Shown one piece after another: positions 22,201 to 32,704 of a stretch of DNA of 64,000 nucleotides; the first letter of the stretch is position 1, and every line of letters starts with the position of its first letter. Below the pieces are notes generated by a model, which did not search any database, was not told the origin of the DNA, and worked only from the letters and a program-made list of their open reading frames with translations. The translations under genes were made by a program, and so were the position numbers. The stretch is from Liriodendron chinense (lineage: Eukaryota > Streptophyta > Magnoliopsida > Magnoliales > Magnoliaceae), in assembly GCA_003013855.2 (NCBI GenBank), contig PVNU02002353.1, forward strand, positions 2,294,001 through 2,358,000. The letters are read 5' to 3'.

Positions 22201-24718
22201 TGATTCTCCGATGGACAAGTCTAGCAATCCGGATTGTCCATCTACTGGGCCTTATCATGGATTGGCCACAGTCCAATTTGGACAATCTCAACCATCCGCT
22301 CATTAGAATGGTTATACATTGAATGTAGACCACTCATCTACTATCCTCTGCTTAAAGGCAATCAATTGGACAGGGCAGGGTCTTTTTTCTTTCTGGAATG
22401 ATAGGGGATCAGAATGGTCATCTGTTGAGTTCTCATCATGTCCTATCCATGGATGGTCTAAATCATTGGATTCCATCATCCATAAATCATTGCAGATCCA
22501 CTATCAATTAGCCAGTAGATGGAAGGTTCAGCTCTCTTTATCCAGTTAGCAGAGACATTGACCAGAAGAGATTGCTCCGTTTCTTCACTTCCTTTTTTTT
22601 TTTTTTTTTTTGGGGAATTAGCCAGTGTAACTTCTTCTCTTTTTTTTCTTTTTTTCTTTTTTTATTTTAATCGGGGCATCCAGGCCTCTTAGAGCACATG
22701 ACTAGGTCCTCAGCTAGGTCTCCAAAGGGAACACCCTTCGAGGTCCTCGGGGCACGCACAAACCCTCCTATCCACATGCACCGGGTAAGTCCATGGGAGG
22801 TGGCCACCAAGGGGCTTCGAGCTCAAGACCTCCCGCTTCCTGAGCCGGGGTGTCTTGGCCAGTCGAGCTACTGCTCGGTGGTTTCCTGAAGCGGGGTGTC
22901 CTGGCCCGTGTAACTTTTAAATCACGTTTTTTTTTCCCGTTCTCTTAGTTGACCAAATATGAGTGGCTAAAGAAGCCAATTCCAATCAGGTATCTGAATT
23001 GTAGTAGGGGACTCGTTTTTTGTTGTGTCATTTATTTTGTTCTTTTCTGGGGCTGATGAAGATACTTAATCGTGTGGCTTGGGATCACTGTGTAGGTGGG
23101 TAGCAGCCCAGAGCGTGTTCTATCATCTATACAATCAGGTCTCGTACATGTCCTTGAATGAAATCTCTCCCTTGACATTTAGCATCGGAAACACAATGAA
23201 GCGGATATCTGTGATCGTCTCCTCCATCATCATCTTCCGCACACCTGTCCAACCCGTCAATGCCCTTGGAGCTGCCATCGCCATCCTCGGAACCTTCATC
23301 TATTCCCAGGTAATCTTCTTTTCTAATCTTTTAGTTGAATATGACTGCAATTTTTGTATTTCTGTATCTTGAGTTTGCACCAGGACCGAAAGGAAACATA
23401 TAAATTTGGTGCACTGCACCAATTCCGTTATCATGGGCGCTGCACTCATATTGGACAGTTTTTACTATCTAGACTGTTCATTGGGTAGGTCCCACCATTG
23501 GTGGATCACTGTCCCAAATTATATGATTTGAAAAATCCTCCACACCATAATCTGGACCAAATCCAGTGGCCAATAAAATCTTTGTAACTTACATTTGTAG
23601 GTCACTGGTCCAAGGATCTGGCAACTCATCAGGTGTGCCACTTGTGTGTGAGAAAAATAGATGGCTAGAAGAATGGACCACTGCTCCATGGTCAAGTGGC
23701 ATGTCGACCAGCCTGATTTTTGGCCTGTGGGATTTTTGCGTTGCAGCCCACCTGATGAATGGCCTGGATCTCACACAACTGTGCCACACTGGGTCATATA
23801 CTGCAAAGAAAGCCCCCCTCAGTCACTTGTGATGGACTACCCCCAACATCTACACACACACACACACGCACACAGCCCCATGGTCAGCCACACCATGACG
23901 TTAGCCACACCCACTTGGGAATCGATACCAACAAGACCTCAGTGTTGAAACAAGGTTATCTTTACTTAATCTACCACTTGAGCTATGGATCAGGGTGTCT
24001 CTGTCATTTTAAACCAGAGAAATAATAGGATATTTAACCCAAGGTTTTGCTCAGTGTGCTTGCATTTTCAATTCTGACAAGCAACGCGCATGATTTAGGG
24101 GTCTAGACTTAATCGTCACCAATGGGCAGATTATACTGTCTCTTTGATAGCACAATTATAGCCATTCGATTTGTGGTATCCAAAAGACGGTTCAAAAGAT
24201 GAATACAGAAATGGTCCGCATTCAACCGTAAAGGCAGAAGATTAGTTGAGAGGATCATCGGTCTGGGAGAGTGTTGGGCATGGTGTATGACTCCTAGAAT
24301 TATACACTGGATCCTATTATTCTTCTTTATACTATGCAGTACTTACCATCAACCTACATCCACCTGTCTCCAGCTTGTCAGTTGAGCTGGTGGAGACAGT
24401 ATAGTGTATAGGAGTGATCCACGTTCAATCCCTGTTGTCTTGTAAACCTAAGTGTAACAAAAATAGAACAGGAGGTGTGTGCATTAATAAATAGGGTTGT
24501 AGATATAGACTCGTAGCAGATTCCCCTTTTGGTGAGCTGGCAAGTTTGCAGACACTTCCAACTTCCTATTTGAAAATGACAAAATCCAGTTAATTAGCTT
24601 ATAGATGTGGCTGCAGACTTTAGTCAATATCATTTCATTTGATTGGAATAATGCGTATTTGGTGAACACTGATTTTTATCTTTTCTTGTTAAATTATTTT
24701 AAACAGGCAAAGCAGTAG
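19224..24718 (+). CDS. GPT: Plastid glucose-6-phosphate/phosphate translocator (GPT)
   Basis: Coding exons: 19224-19727, 19816-20041, 21459-21681, 23096-23309 and 24707-24718. They total 1179 nt (392 aa plus stop), and all four introns are GT-AG. The protein is an inner-envelope antiporter that brings glucose 6-phosphate into heterotrophic plastids in exchange for phosphate, feeding starch synthesis and the plastid pentose phosphate pathway. Residues 1 to about 80 are a Ser/Lys-rich transit peptide ending near CEAYEADRSE. The transporter follows, with IGIYFATWWALNVVFNIYNK, HTIGHVAATVSMSKVAVSFT, IKSGEPAFSVLVSRFLLGE, NYYACLSMLSLVILTPFA and GNTMKRISVIVSSIIIF. These match GPT rather than the triose-phosphate or PEP translocators. 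The last exon codes only AKQ-stop. The ATG at 19224 gives an N-terminus resembling known GPTs (MICSVKQS against MVLSVKQT). An in-frame ATG at 19251 in better context is an alternative. GPT1 and GPT2 cannot be told apart here. Confidence 0.95.
20427..20903. mobile_element. Hairpin MITE inside GPT intron 2
   Basis: The ends are GAAAGCGGATTGCC and, reversed, GGAAGCAGATTGCGTCC. The arms carry ACCGTGATGTATAGGTTTTA and, inverted, AAATTCATACATCACAGTGG. No target duplication is detectable, so the copy is older or its ends have changed. It fills about a third of the 1417-bp intron and leaves both splice sites untouched. Confidence 0.75.
22634..22907 (-). mobile_element. tRNA-derived SINE in GPT intron 3, with 9-bp TSD
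   Basis: On the minus strand, a promoter A-box-like TAGCTCGACTGGCCAAGACA (near 22870-22851) is followed by a B-box-like GAGCTCGAAGCCCC (near 22824-22811). The element ends in an A-rich tail, seen as the T-rich tract 22634-22672. Flanks GTGTAACTT (22625-22633) and GTGTAACTT (22908-22916) are identical. The element's 5' part contains a partial duplication of the GGGGTGTC(C/T)TGGCC segment. Confidence 0.7.
23853..23993 (-). mobile_element. tRNA-derived SINE in GPT intron 4
   Basis: On the minus strand: A box in CATAGCTCAAGTGGTAGA, then GATAACCTTGTTTCAACACT, B box in TTGGTATCGATTCCC (complement of 23917-23931), then GTGGGTGTGGCTAACGTC. It ends at a CA/GT microsatellite. The same order recurs at 27040-27172 and 56972-57091, so these belong to one family. 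Confidence 0.75.
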
Positions 24719-24873
24719 AAGCTCTAAAGATGTGGTCCGTTTCGGTGAGGTGATTGAAGCAGCACAATACCAGCTTCTACATGGGTGCATGTTCAATGAG
24801 CATCAGGTTCCACGAGTTTCAAGACTATTTCTGGCTGTAAATGTAGTCGGGACTTGGGTTATTACAATAGGAG

Positions 24874-24879
24874 AATAAA
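24874..24879 (+). promoter_or_regulatory. GPT polyadenylation signal (AATAAA)
   Basis: AATAAA lies 155 bases after the stop codon and a second AATAAA-type motif is near 24961. Either would give a typical plant 3' UTR of 180-270 nt. Confidence 0.45.
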
Positions 24880-24979
24880 TTTTTTTACCAGCTTAACTTA
24901 GATGATGATATGAGAACTCTCTTTGGGCGGGAAGTAAGAATAATGTAATGTATGGAATTTTAATAAAATGGTGATGGTT

Positions 24980-26172
24980 TTGGGACCCGCCTGATGGTAG
25001 GCCAGGGGATAATTGAAATCTTTGATTTTTGCTGAGAATGCTGAAAGTTGAAATTGTGTGTGTAAAGACAGATTGAAGATGTGATTTGCAGCTGGTGTGT
25101 TGGCGTGAGATATAGGCCAGTCATCAGTGGACCTGCATTTCACATGCCCTAGCCCCAGATTAGACTCGTACGCTCATCAGGTGAACCACACAGATTTTAT
25201 TTCTAGACCCTTTTTTAGCAGTCCATTTTTCTCAAATACGTGTGGCCCAGTTGATGAGGTCTGATTTTGGAGCCAGGTCATGTTCATGGAGTCATCTTCT
25301 GATGAATGGCCCGTATCTCGCCGTGTGCCTTTTTAATATATTCGCCCGCGGATGGTGGTGTTGATGGGGGTAATTCAACCATTGCTCTTGCTTTTGCTTT
25401 TGTGGCCCACTGTAAATCGCACAGGCTTAATGATACTGAAAACGTCTGAGCTCGCCTCTTAAGTTGGACTGAGACTGTGTTTTTAACCATCCATTTGATC
25501 ATCACCAATGGATGGTTAGGATTATTGGCCTCGCTCCACCCACATTGGGGCCTGTGATATTGATAGTCCGGATTGGCGTATCTTGAGGGAAGTCTATGGC
25601 CTGATTGACTGCGACGTTCGAAAGGCCTGTTTGGTGTGTGGAAGGACGGATAGGAAAGATAATGGTTCTTCCGAGGGCAGTTGCTGTAATATTGAAAGGG
25701 TAGTTAGATGATACGCATGCCCACAGCCACCGTACACGTCTCATGATCTACCTCATTCCAACCTGTCCAGTTGTGGGATGATTATCTCATAACAAATAAG
25801 ATTCTGCTAGATGGATGATCAGAGTTGTACGTGAAATGGATGATTAAAATGGTAGAAAGTCAATTGTGCAAGTTCAACAATGTCCATTTGATAAGTCGGA
25901 TTTTGAGAACAGTGTCATATTCAAGGTAGGGCCTACAATTTGGACGGTTTGGATTGAAGTTACATGTATGCTGTGGGTAAGGTATGCGTGCGCATGGAGA
26001 GTCGGCACCCTGCAACGCTAGAAGCATCTCTTTGATTTGTGAAAGGACGGACTGATCTAACAATTAAAAATAAAAAATAAAAAAATGAAGCATGTCTCAG
26101 GCCATATATACAGCCATGTGCATGCCTCAGGGCGTAAGGAGAAACGTCTGTTTGGTCGGTGAAAGGACGGGT
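24980..26172. other. Intergenic, no gene recognised
   Basis: Only short frames lacking family motifs (for example 25502-25744 minus). Two phrases, GTGAAAGGACGG(A/G), recur at about 26039 and 26159, and a related GGAAGGACGGATAGGAAAG occurs at about 25640. No mobile element end was identified. Confidence 0.35.
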
Positions 26173-26957
26173 CTCGTCGGATTCGGATTAGGTAGTGTAG
26201 AACACAGTATCCACTTGGGTACTGTGTAAACGTAAGAAAACTGTGGGCCCCACCATAATGTGTGTGTGTGTGTTTGTGTGTTTATCCACGCTGTACATAC
26301 ATTTTTGCTATATCATTTTAGGGCGTGAGACAAAAAAAAAAAAAAAAAAAAAAAAGGCAGATCCAGATCTCGAGTGGACCACACAATAGGAAGAGGAAGT
26401 GTCAGGTAATGACGCCCACTGTTGAAACCTTACTAGGGACCAACTTGATGTTTATTTGCCATGCAACCTGATCATAAGGTCACACAGACGTACATGGACC
26501 AAGGGGGAAAACACACTATCAGCTTGATCTGAAACTTAATTGGGATGCAGATCAAGTGGTGTGTTTAATTAGGCACTATGGGGTCCTAGCCGAAAATGAT
26601 ATTCGAAGCTCTAGGGGACCACACCATGGTGATTGAATGCCCACCATTAAAAACTTCTTAGGGACCACAAAAGTTTTGGATCAGTTTTCCCTTTGGGTTT
26701 TCCCCGATGACAAATAAACATTAGCTGCCCTAGAAAGGTACCAATGGTGTGTGTCATTATCCCCACTATTTCCTGTGGTGTCGCCCACTCGTGCTCAGGA
26801 TCTGCTTCATTTTTTTTATTGGTGCCATAAAATGCATAAAATGAGTTGGAAAAAGGGATGGACAGTGTGGACATGAAACACATAGATTACATTGGCCCCA
26901 CCACCCCAACACATGGAGACACCATTGTTAGAGGTGGTGCCACCTAATCCACATCTA
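26173..26957. mobile_element. Hairpin MITE, enlarged copy with internal insertions
   Basis: The left end contains TCGGATTCGGATTAGGTAGT and the right end is GCCACCTAATCCACATC. The arms hold the family phrases (TTTATCCACGCTGTACAT; reversed GGGATGGACAGTGTGGACAT). The left arm contains a GT microsatellite (26261-26282), and a poly-A run follows (26332-26355). The centre has unrelated inserted sequence around 26535-26625. No clear target duplication. Confidence 0.65.
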
Positions 26958-27039
26958 CTTGCAAGAGACTAGGAATTGGAGGTCCCACTCCCACCCTAGG
27001 GTGGTGTTGCCAACACATACATTTTTATTTTTGATGGGT

Positions 27040-27172
27040 TAGTTCACACGCCCCATTGTTAGTACACCCACCCACCCATGTTAGTCACATCACAATGTTA
27101 ACCACCCCCACCATGGGAATCGATACCATGACCTCAATGTTAAAACAAGGCTATCTTCACTCAGTCTGCCAA
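27040..27172 (-). mobile_element. tRNA-derived SINE, same family as 23853-23993
   Basis: On the minus strand it reads GTTGGCAGACTGAGTGAAGA, then AGCCTTGTTTTAACATTGAG, the B box TGGTATCGATTCCCATG, then GGTGGTTAACATTGTGATG and GACTAAC. The tail runs into a T-rich stretch at 27022-27032. Confidence 0.7.
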
Positions 27173-27479
27173 CACATACATGAATATAGGCCTCACCGTC
27201 CAAGCATAATCATCAAGGTGGGGGCCATGATAAGACCAACCACCATAAAAAAAAATAATGCATGTATCAAATGGGTTTCACAGTGTGGCCCACTAAGTTT
27301 TGGATCAAACTAATATTAGTGTTTTCGGTCCAGCTTAGTAGAAAATAACTTTATAAGCGTTTGGATGACATGTGAACATCATAGTGGGGCATGCGGTTAG
27401 TGAATCCCATGACCGCAGGCTAAGTTGATATTTGAATATTGGTTTCTTCGTCTAGGTTTGTGTAACCATTTGAATAGGT

Positions 27480-28245
27480 TGAATCACAAACAAGAATCAT
27501 GGTGGGGCCTGGAACATGGGTTATACAGATCAGATTGGATTCAAGTTGGGTACATACATGCTTTATTAAGTTTACGACCATCCTATAAAATTTAGGATTA
27601 ATTAAAAATCTATGAACCCACACATTCTCAATTGTTTTAAAGACTATCAATGTTGATTATTGTACTGGATAACAAACTTGGTCCAAATTACGTTAATCTG
27701 ATAAAGGGGTTAGACAAATGGGATTGATCCCAAATTTGGTATATACATAATCTATCAAGTTTAGTATCGTCACACAAATTTTGGAATTAATTAGAGATTT
27801 TTAGATCTTACAACTCTTTGCTGTTCAAAAAGGTGTCAGTGCTGACCACTATACTGGACATAAAACCTAGTTCGAATTGCATTAATCGAATGAAGAGGTT
27901 AAACAGATCATATTGACTTCAAAATTTAATACACACTCGCTCTATCAAGTCTATTATCATCACACAAAATTTAAGATCAATTATATATATGTGTGTGTAT
28001 GTGTGTGTGTGTGTGAACGTATAAATTTTCAGCCATTTTGAAGGATGTTAATACTGACCACTACACTTGACAACAAACTCAATTCAAATTGCATTAATCA
28101 TATGGATTGCATTAATTATATGGAGGGGTTAGACAAATCAAATTGATTACATTTGGTATATACATGCTCTATTATATCTACTATCATCACACAAATTTTG
28201 AGACCAATTAGATCTCTGTGAACCTATAAACACAAACACGGAAAT
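27480..28245 (+). repeat. Tandem array, four diverged units of about 190 bp
   Basis: Each unit contains, in order, a GGTTA(G/A)ACA(A/G)AT phrase, TGGTATATACATGCTCTA-like, ATCACACAAATTTTG, AATTAGA, then CTGACCACTA and GCATTAAT. The ACAAATTTT phrase falls near 27585, 27775, 27965 and 28190. The last interval is longer because a GT microsatellite (27987-28014) and a 20-base local duplication lie in it. Confidence 0.7.
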
Positions 28246-31200
28246 AAAGAATAAAGTAAAAGCACAAATATTAAAGTGGGCCTCCATGGGAATTCAATAG
28301 TAGATTTCATTTCCATACTTAAAGGGGTGGTGGCCCACTTAGATGTGGTTTGGGCCACCCGAACACCATTGTGATCTCATGGTGGGACCCACTTTAATAT
28401 ACTAAAAGAAAAGAAAGGAAAAATACGAGGGATAAATTTAACCAACTTAAGGTTAATGCCTTGGATCTTCCTCTCCAATAGTGGCTCACCTCCTCTTTTC
28501 TTTTCTTTTTTCTTTTCTCTCTCTCTTCTCTAGTTTTTTTTTTTTTTTTTTTTTTGGCTAAAAAGGCTAACTATCATAGTTAGCCTTCTTTTGTGTAGAA
28601 AGATAACCCTTGGTTTGAGGTTTACTTAGGTTAGCTAGTTAGTTAGGTATGATTACATTGCATAACCATGGCTCCTACATGGGAGGTGATTTGTCACCAG
28701 GAGAATGTGTGAGTAGGGTGAAGTGTCTCATGGAGAATGTACACGTGGTGTGAATAGGGTGAGGTATCATGTGCATATGGTGCATGTGTGATGAGTGGAC
28801 CACGACATCATAGCAATATATGGGTTAAGTGAGTTAAGAGTGTTGAGATATTCCACTAAGTCATGAATTGGGCTTTCTAGAATAGCCCATGGGCTATGGG
28901 CCCAAGCCCATATGAGGTGTGTGTATGCGTGGTTCTTCATGCACTCGCGTTCTCAAGTTCTTTACAACATATCTCACAACTAGAGCGTTGTAAGGACGAA
29001 CGGATGATACCTCCGTGATAAGGGTGGCATGGCAGTCGATACGGCATGGTTTTGAAGTCTCGGGGTTCAGGTCATCTAGGTGCATACTACGCATAGACAA
29101 TCTGAGTACCACTCCAAGGCTCTGGACAATGCGCAGTCATAGGTAGAAGAGATGTGGGATACCAATGTACTACAATGGATGCAAAGGTTGCCTACAAGCG
29201 GGTAGCTGAGAAAGCATTCAGATGCACTATGAGCCACTAAGAAAACCAGGGTGTTACATACGTAACACACATGAGGCAATTGGAGATAGGCAGTGGCACA
29301 TATTTAACTTTTAAGAAATTCATTTTTCTTCAACGGTGGGAAAATACATTTGTTAGGAGGAGAGGTGGGAAAATAAATTTGGTGATTTTACAACAAAAAG
29401 AGAAAGCGAGAAATAGTCTTTCCTACCAATTCTCACAAAAATTCTTTACCAACAATAAAATTTTAGTCTCAACAGTGCTTCCTTTCCTTTCCATGAATCC
29501 AAACACGACAGTTTTTGCAGATGGGCTTAGGCTTCCTTCAAAGCCTATTGGGCGAGGCCCCTGCTCAGCCTCAAGCATTGGCCCATTTAAAAAAATGTGT
29601 TGGGAGCATAGAAAACGGAAAGAGAGAGAGAGCTGTCAACGTGTTGCCTTCGAAATATCACTCCATTGGATTAGAATTCTGGTAATTTTCCAAGCACTGC
29701 GATATATAAGCAACATGCTACCTGTACATATGATGGCCCACCAGATCAATGTTTTGAGCATCCTAAATGAATGGCGCATATACAATGGAGATGCCACATA
29801 TAGGCAAACGGATACCCCAGCAAACCAGCGAATCAGAGGCTGGGTTGTTGGGCCCAGAGGTGAAACTAATTGGGCCCGGGCCTATTCAGATTTTATCTTT
29901 GTGGGTACCCACTATCAACAGCGTCTGAGGAAATCCTAGATCAGTTTGGCTTGAAATCAACAGCCAGGCGCTGGAAGGTTGGGCTCTCAGGTCCATGGAA
30001 GTCGAATGTGACTCACTGAGTTAGCTCAGACTCCGTCTAATCCTATTTCATTCGGTACCATGAGTCAGGATTGAAGGGCTCCCACCTGAGTCAGACAAGT
30101 CTCGATCGACTCAGGATCGAACAAGTCCACTAGTCAGGATTAGAGGATGGTTAACACATCATCCATGTGTGGTGGCCCATCTAATGAGCAGGCTGCCAAG
30201 AGCTTTTAGTAAATGACAGTCACGAGGATCCCATATGATTAACATCTAACATCTCACATACATTGTGCCACATTGGCCATTGTCCTTTGTTCCAAAAGGG
30301 CCACGTGACAGAGTAGCACCAGATCAGAACCGTTCATCCGGTGGGCCCCACAGTAAGTAGGCAAAAGGCCTAAATCAGGGCCATACAGACCAAACTGTTA
30401 ATTGTGACGGCCTTAGAAATGAGTGGTGGTCATTAATCTTTGAAATCAAGCGCATTGTCCCATCGGAACTGAATTTTGGGCCATGGCATTCACAGCCAGA
30501 GGCGAGCAGCTTCTCACATTTCAGCATGGAAACTCAACCGCAGTAAAGGAGTGCAATTGATACCCCTCCATTTCCAATAGGTCCCACTACAGCTTGCAAA
30601 AGGCCCATGGTTCAGTAAATCCAAACCGTTAGATTTGGAGGGCTTCATGTTAAAGTCTCCATGCAGTAAAACCATCCCAGATTTAGAAGACCTTAGTTAA
30701 AGAATACAGGGTTAATTGCTGCAACCTCCCTCAGTTTTATGACAATTATACCAGTCTCCCCCCTGTTAGATACCTCCCCTTCATTTTGGAGAGGTTAGAG
30801 ATCTGTAGGCAAAAATACCTTGTTGGCATGCGGCACGCCGATATGTATAAGGGGCATCCAACCAGACCAGAAGGGTCCATCACAAACGTTAGACAAGCAA
30901 ACAATCAAGCTAATCTAATCATCAGGTGGGCCACACCATTGAAAACAATGGATCACCACCAAAAAATCTCCAAATCCACACGGTGATGCACCTGATAGTT
31001 GGATCAACTGCTTTTCATGCCAAATGGGTTGGATGAAATACACGCACTAAAGTGGGCCCACACATCTACAAATAGGAAGACAGCAACAATTTTTTAATCA
31101 AAGAGGGAGGTTTCTGTAATAATTCAAAACAAAGGGGAGGCATGTGTAATGTCATTTAAGGGTTAGGTAGGTGCAATTAACCAAAAACCGAATGCATGAA

Positions 31201-31466
31201 CTTCTCTAGTTTGAACGGGAACCAACGCCTTTCTTTCTTAAATGTCTATATGTTCACCCACAGAAATTTTAGGACTTTCTGATCAGGGATATTTGTGGTG
31301 AACGGGCCATCCAAAATGGGGCACATAAAATCAACGGTTTGGATGTCTGAAACATGGAAACTATCCAAACATTGTAACCCGATTTCCAACAATGAATAGA
31401 TATGATCCATCACAAGTGTATCCAAAAGAGGGATTAATAGAAAACAAACCTACTTCCACTGACAAT
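28246..31466. other. Intergenic region between GPT and TSB
   Basis: It holds a pyrimidine-rich tract ending in poly-T (28495-28556) and a GCCCATGGGCTATGGGCCCA palindrome-rich stretch near 28880-28910. It also has a GACTCAG-rich tract at 30005-30130 like that at 6600-6715, and anonymous sequence. One 222-codon frame at 29271-29939 is listed separately. No transposon ends were resolved. Confidence 0.35.
29271..29939 (+). other. Unrecognised 222-codon open frame, probably non-coding
   Basis: The longest unexplained frame outside genes. The protein begins MRQLEIGSGTYLTFKKF, is Lys/Arg/Ser-rich, and shows no signal peptide, membrane span or family motif I recognise. Base composition does not differ from its surroundings, and no TATA box or splice context stands out. 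It may be chance or a retroelement leftover. Confidence 0.2.
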
Positions 31467-31472
31467 TTTATT
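31467..31472 (-). promoter_or_regulatory. TSB polyadenylation signal (AATAAA)
   Basis: On the minus strand AATAAA occurs 181 bases past the TSB stop codon, a usual position for plant transcripts. Confidence 0.5.
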
Positions 31473-31652
31473 CAAATAAGAACAAAAACATAATGATAGC
31501 AGAATTGTGCATCATACAAACAACAAATCAAAAACCGCTTTCTGGCTTTTCACCTATCAAAAACTTTCAGAAAATGAAAAGAAACCCTTTCTGTCTATAG
31601 ATAGATTTAAGATACTAAGCTGAAACAAATGGGAAATAACACATACCCCACA

Positions 31653-32654
31653 TCAGACCTCTAAATATTTTATTGCTGTTTGGACGTCCTTATCTCCTCT
31701 GCCACTGCAATTGAGGACGACCTTTGTGCCATCAGGCAGTGTGGGGCAGAGCTTTTCCAGGTAGGCCAAGGCATGGGATGTCTCTAGGGCTGGGATGATA
31801 CCCTCCAGTTGAGACAGTCGCCTGAAAGCTGCAATTGCGAATATCATGCATCACTCAATTGAGAAGTGCAATGGAATAAGATCGCATTAGAATCAAAAGA
31901 GTCCAAGTCCAATGCAAATAACTGCATGATCAATATCAATGGGTCCTAGGAAGAAAACAACTTCCACGCATATCAAAGAAATGGATGAAGTGTGCCCGGT
32001 GTGTGGCCCACTTCACAAGTGGAGTGGTCCCCACCAGATGAATAGTCTGGTTCACATGCGTCCCAGGTTGGCATGTGTGCCATAAGAATCGCCTCTTCAT
32101 TCTAGCCTCATATAAATCACATCAGCAGTTGCTTGATCTAGGATTCTGGATAATACAAGATGAGCATTCCTAGTTTACTGCTGACCTGAGCTGAATGAGC
32201 TGCTTACAAAATGCAAGCAAAAGCAATTAAGAGGATGCTCATAAGTTTAACAGAATTGAGAAATGCTAAGGGATCCATGCAATGGAAATTCAAAGAGGAG
32301 ATTCGCAGCACGCATATGCAAGACCCGAATTATTCATCAGGCAGAGCACACCATGGACATGTCCTCGCCAAAAGGACAGGCTAGTCCACTTTTGGGTGGG
32401 CCACTAAGGTGCAATTATTCTAATGCCAATTACAATAGATGTTTAAAGAATGGACTGATCACCTACAGGCAATGGCATGGTAACTCATCATGCAGGCCTA
32501 TTCCTGCCAACATGCCACTCATCTAAAAAATTAGACTAATCCACTCATTTGGCAGGCCACACCTGAATGCTGAGTCAGAGTCGATGTCCATCAGTTCCAA
32601 CAATGTGACCCACTTGATGAACAGTCCTGCAATTTTTTGCCAGGTGATCTTCCT

Positions 32655-32704
<50 letters not shown>

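Noticed and set aside
22949..22986. Short stretch reading LTKYEWLKKPIPI after a TTAG in GPT intron 3, possibly an extra exon.
   Set aside because: It has no counterpart in GPT proteins, which continue directly from exon 3 to exon 4 (FIW|WVAAQ). Including it would disrupt a conserved region.
27987..28014. GT/AT-rich stretch as a possible Z-DNA or regulatory element.
   Set aside because: A simple microsatellite inside a tandem array, with no gene nearby for it to regulate.
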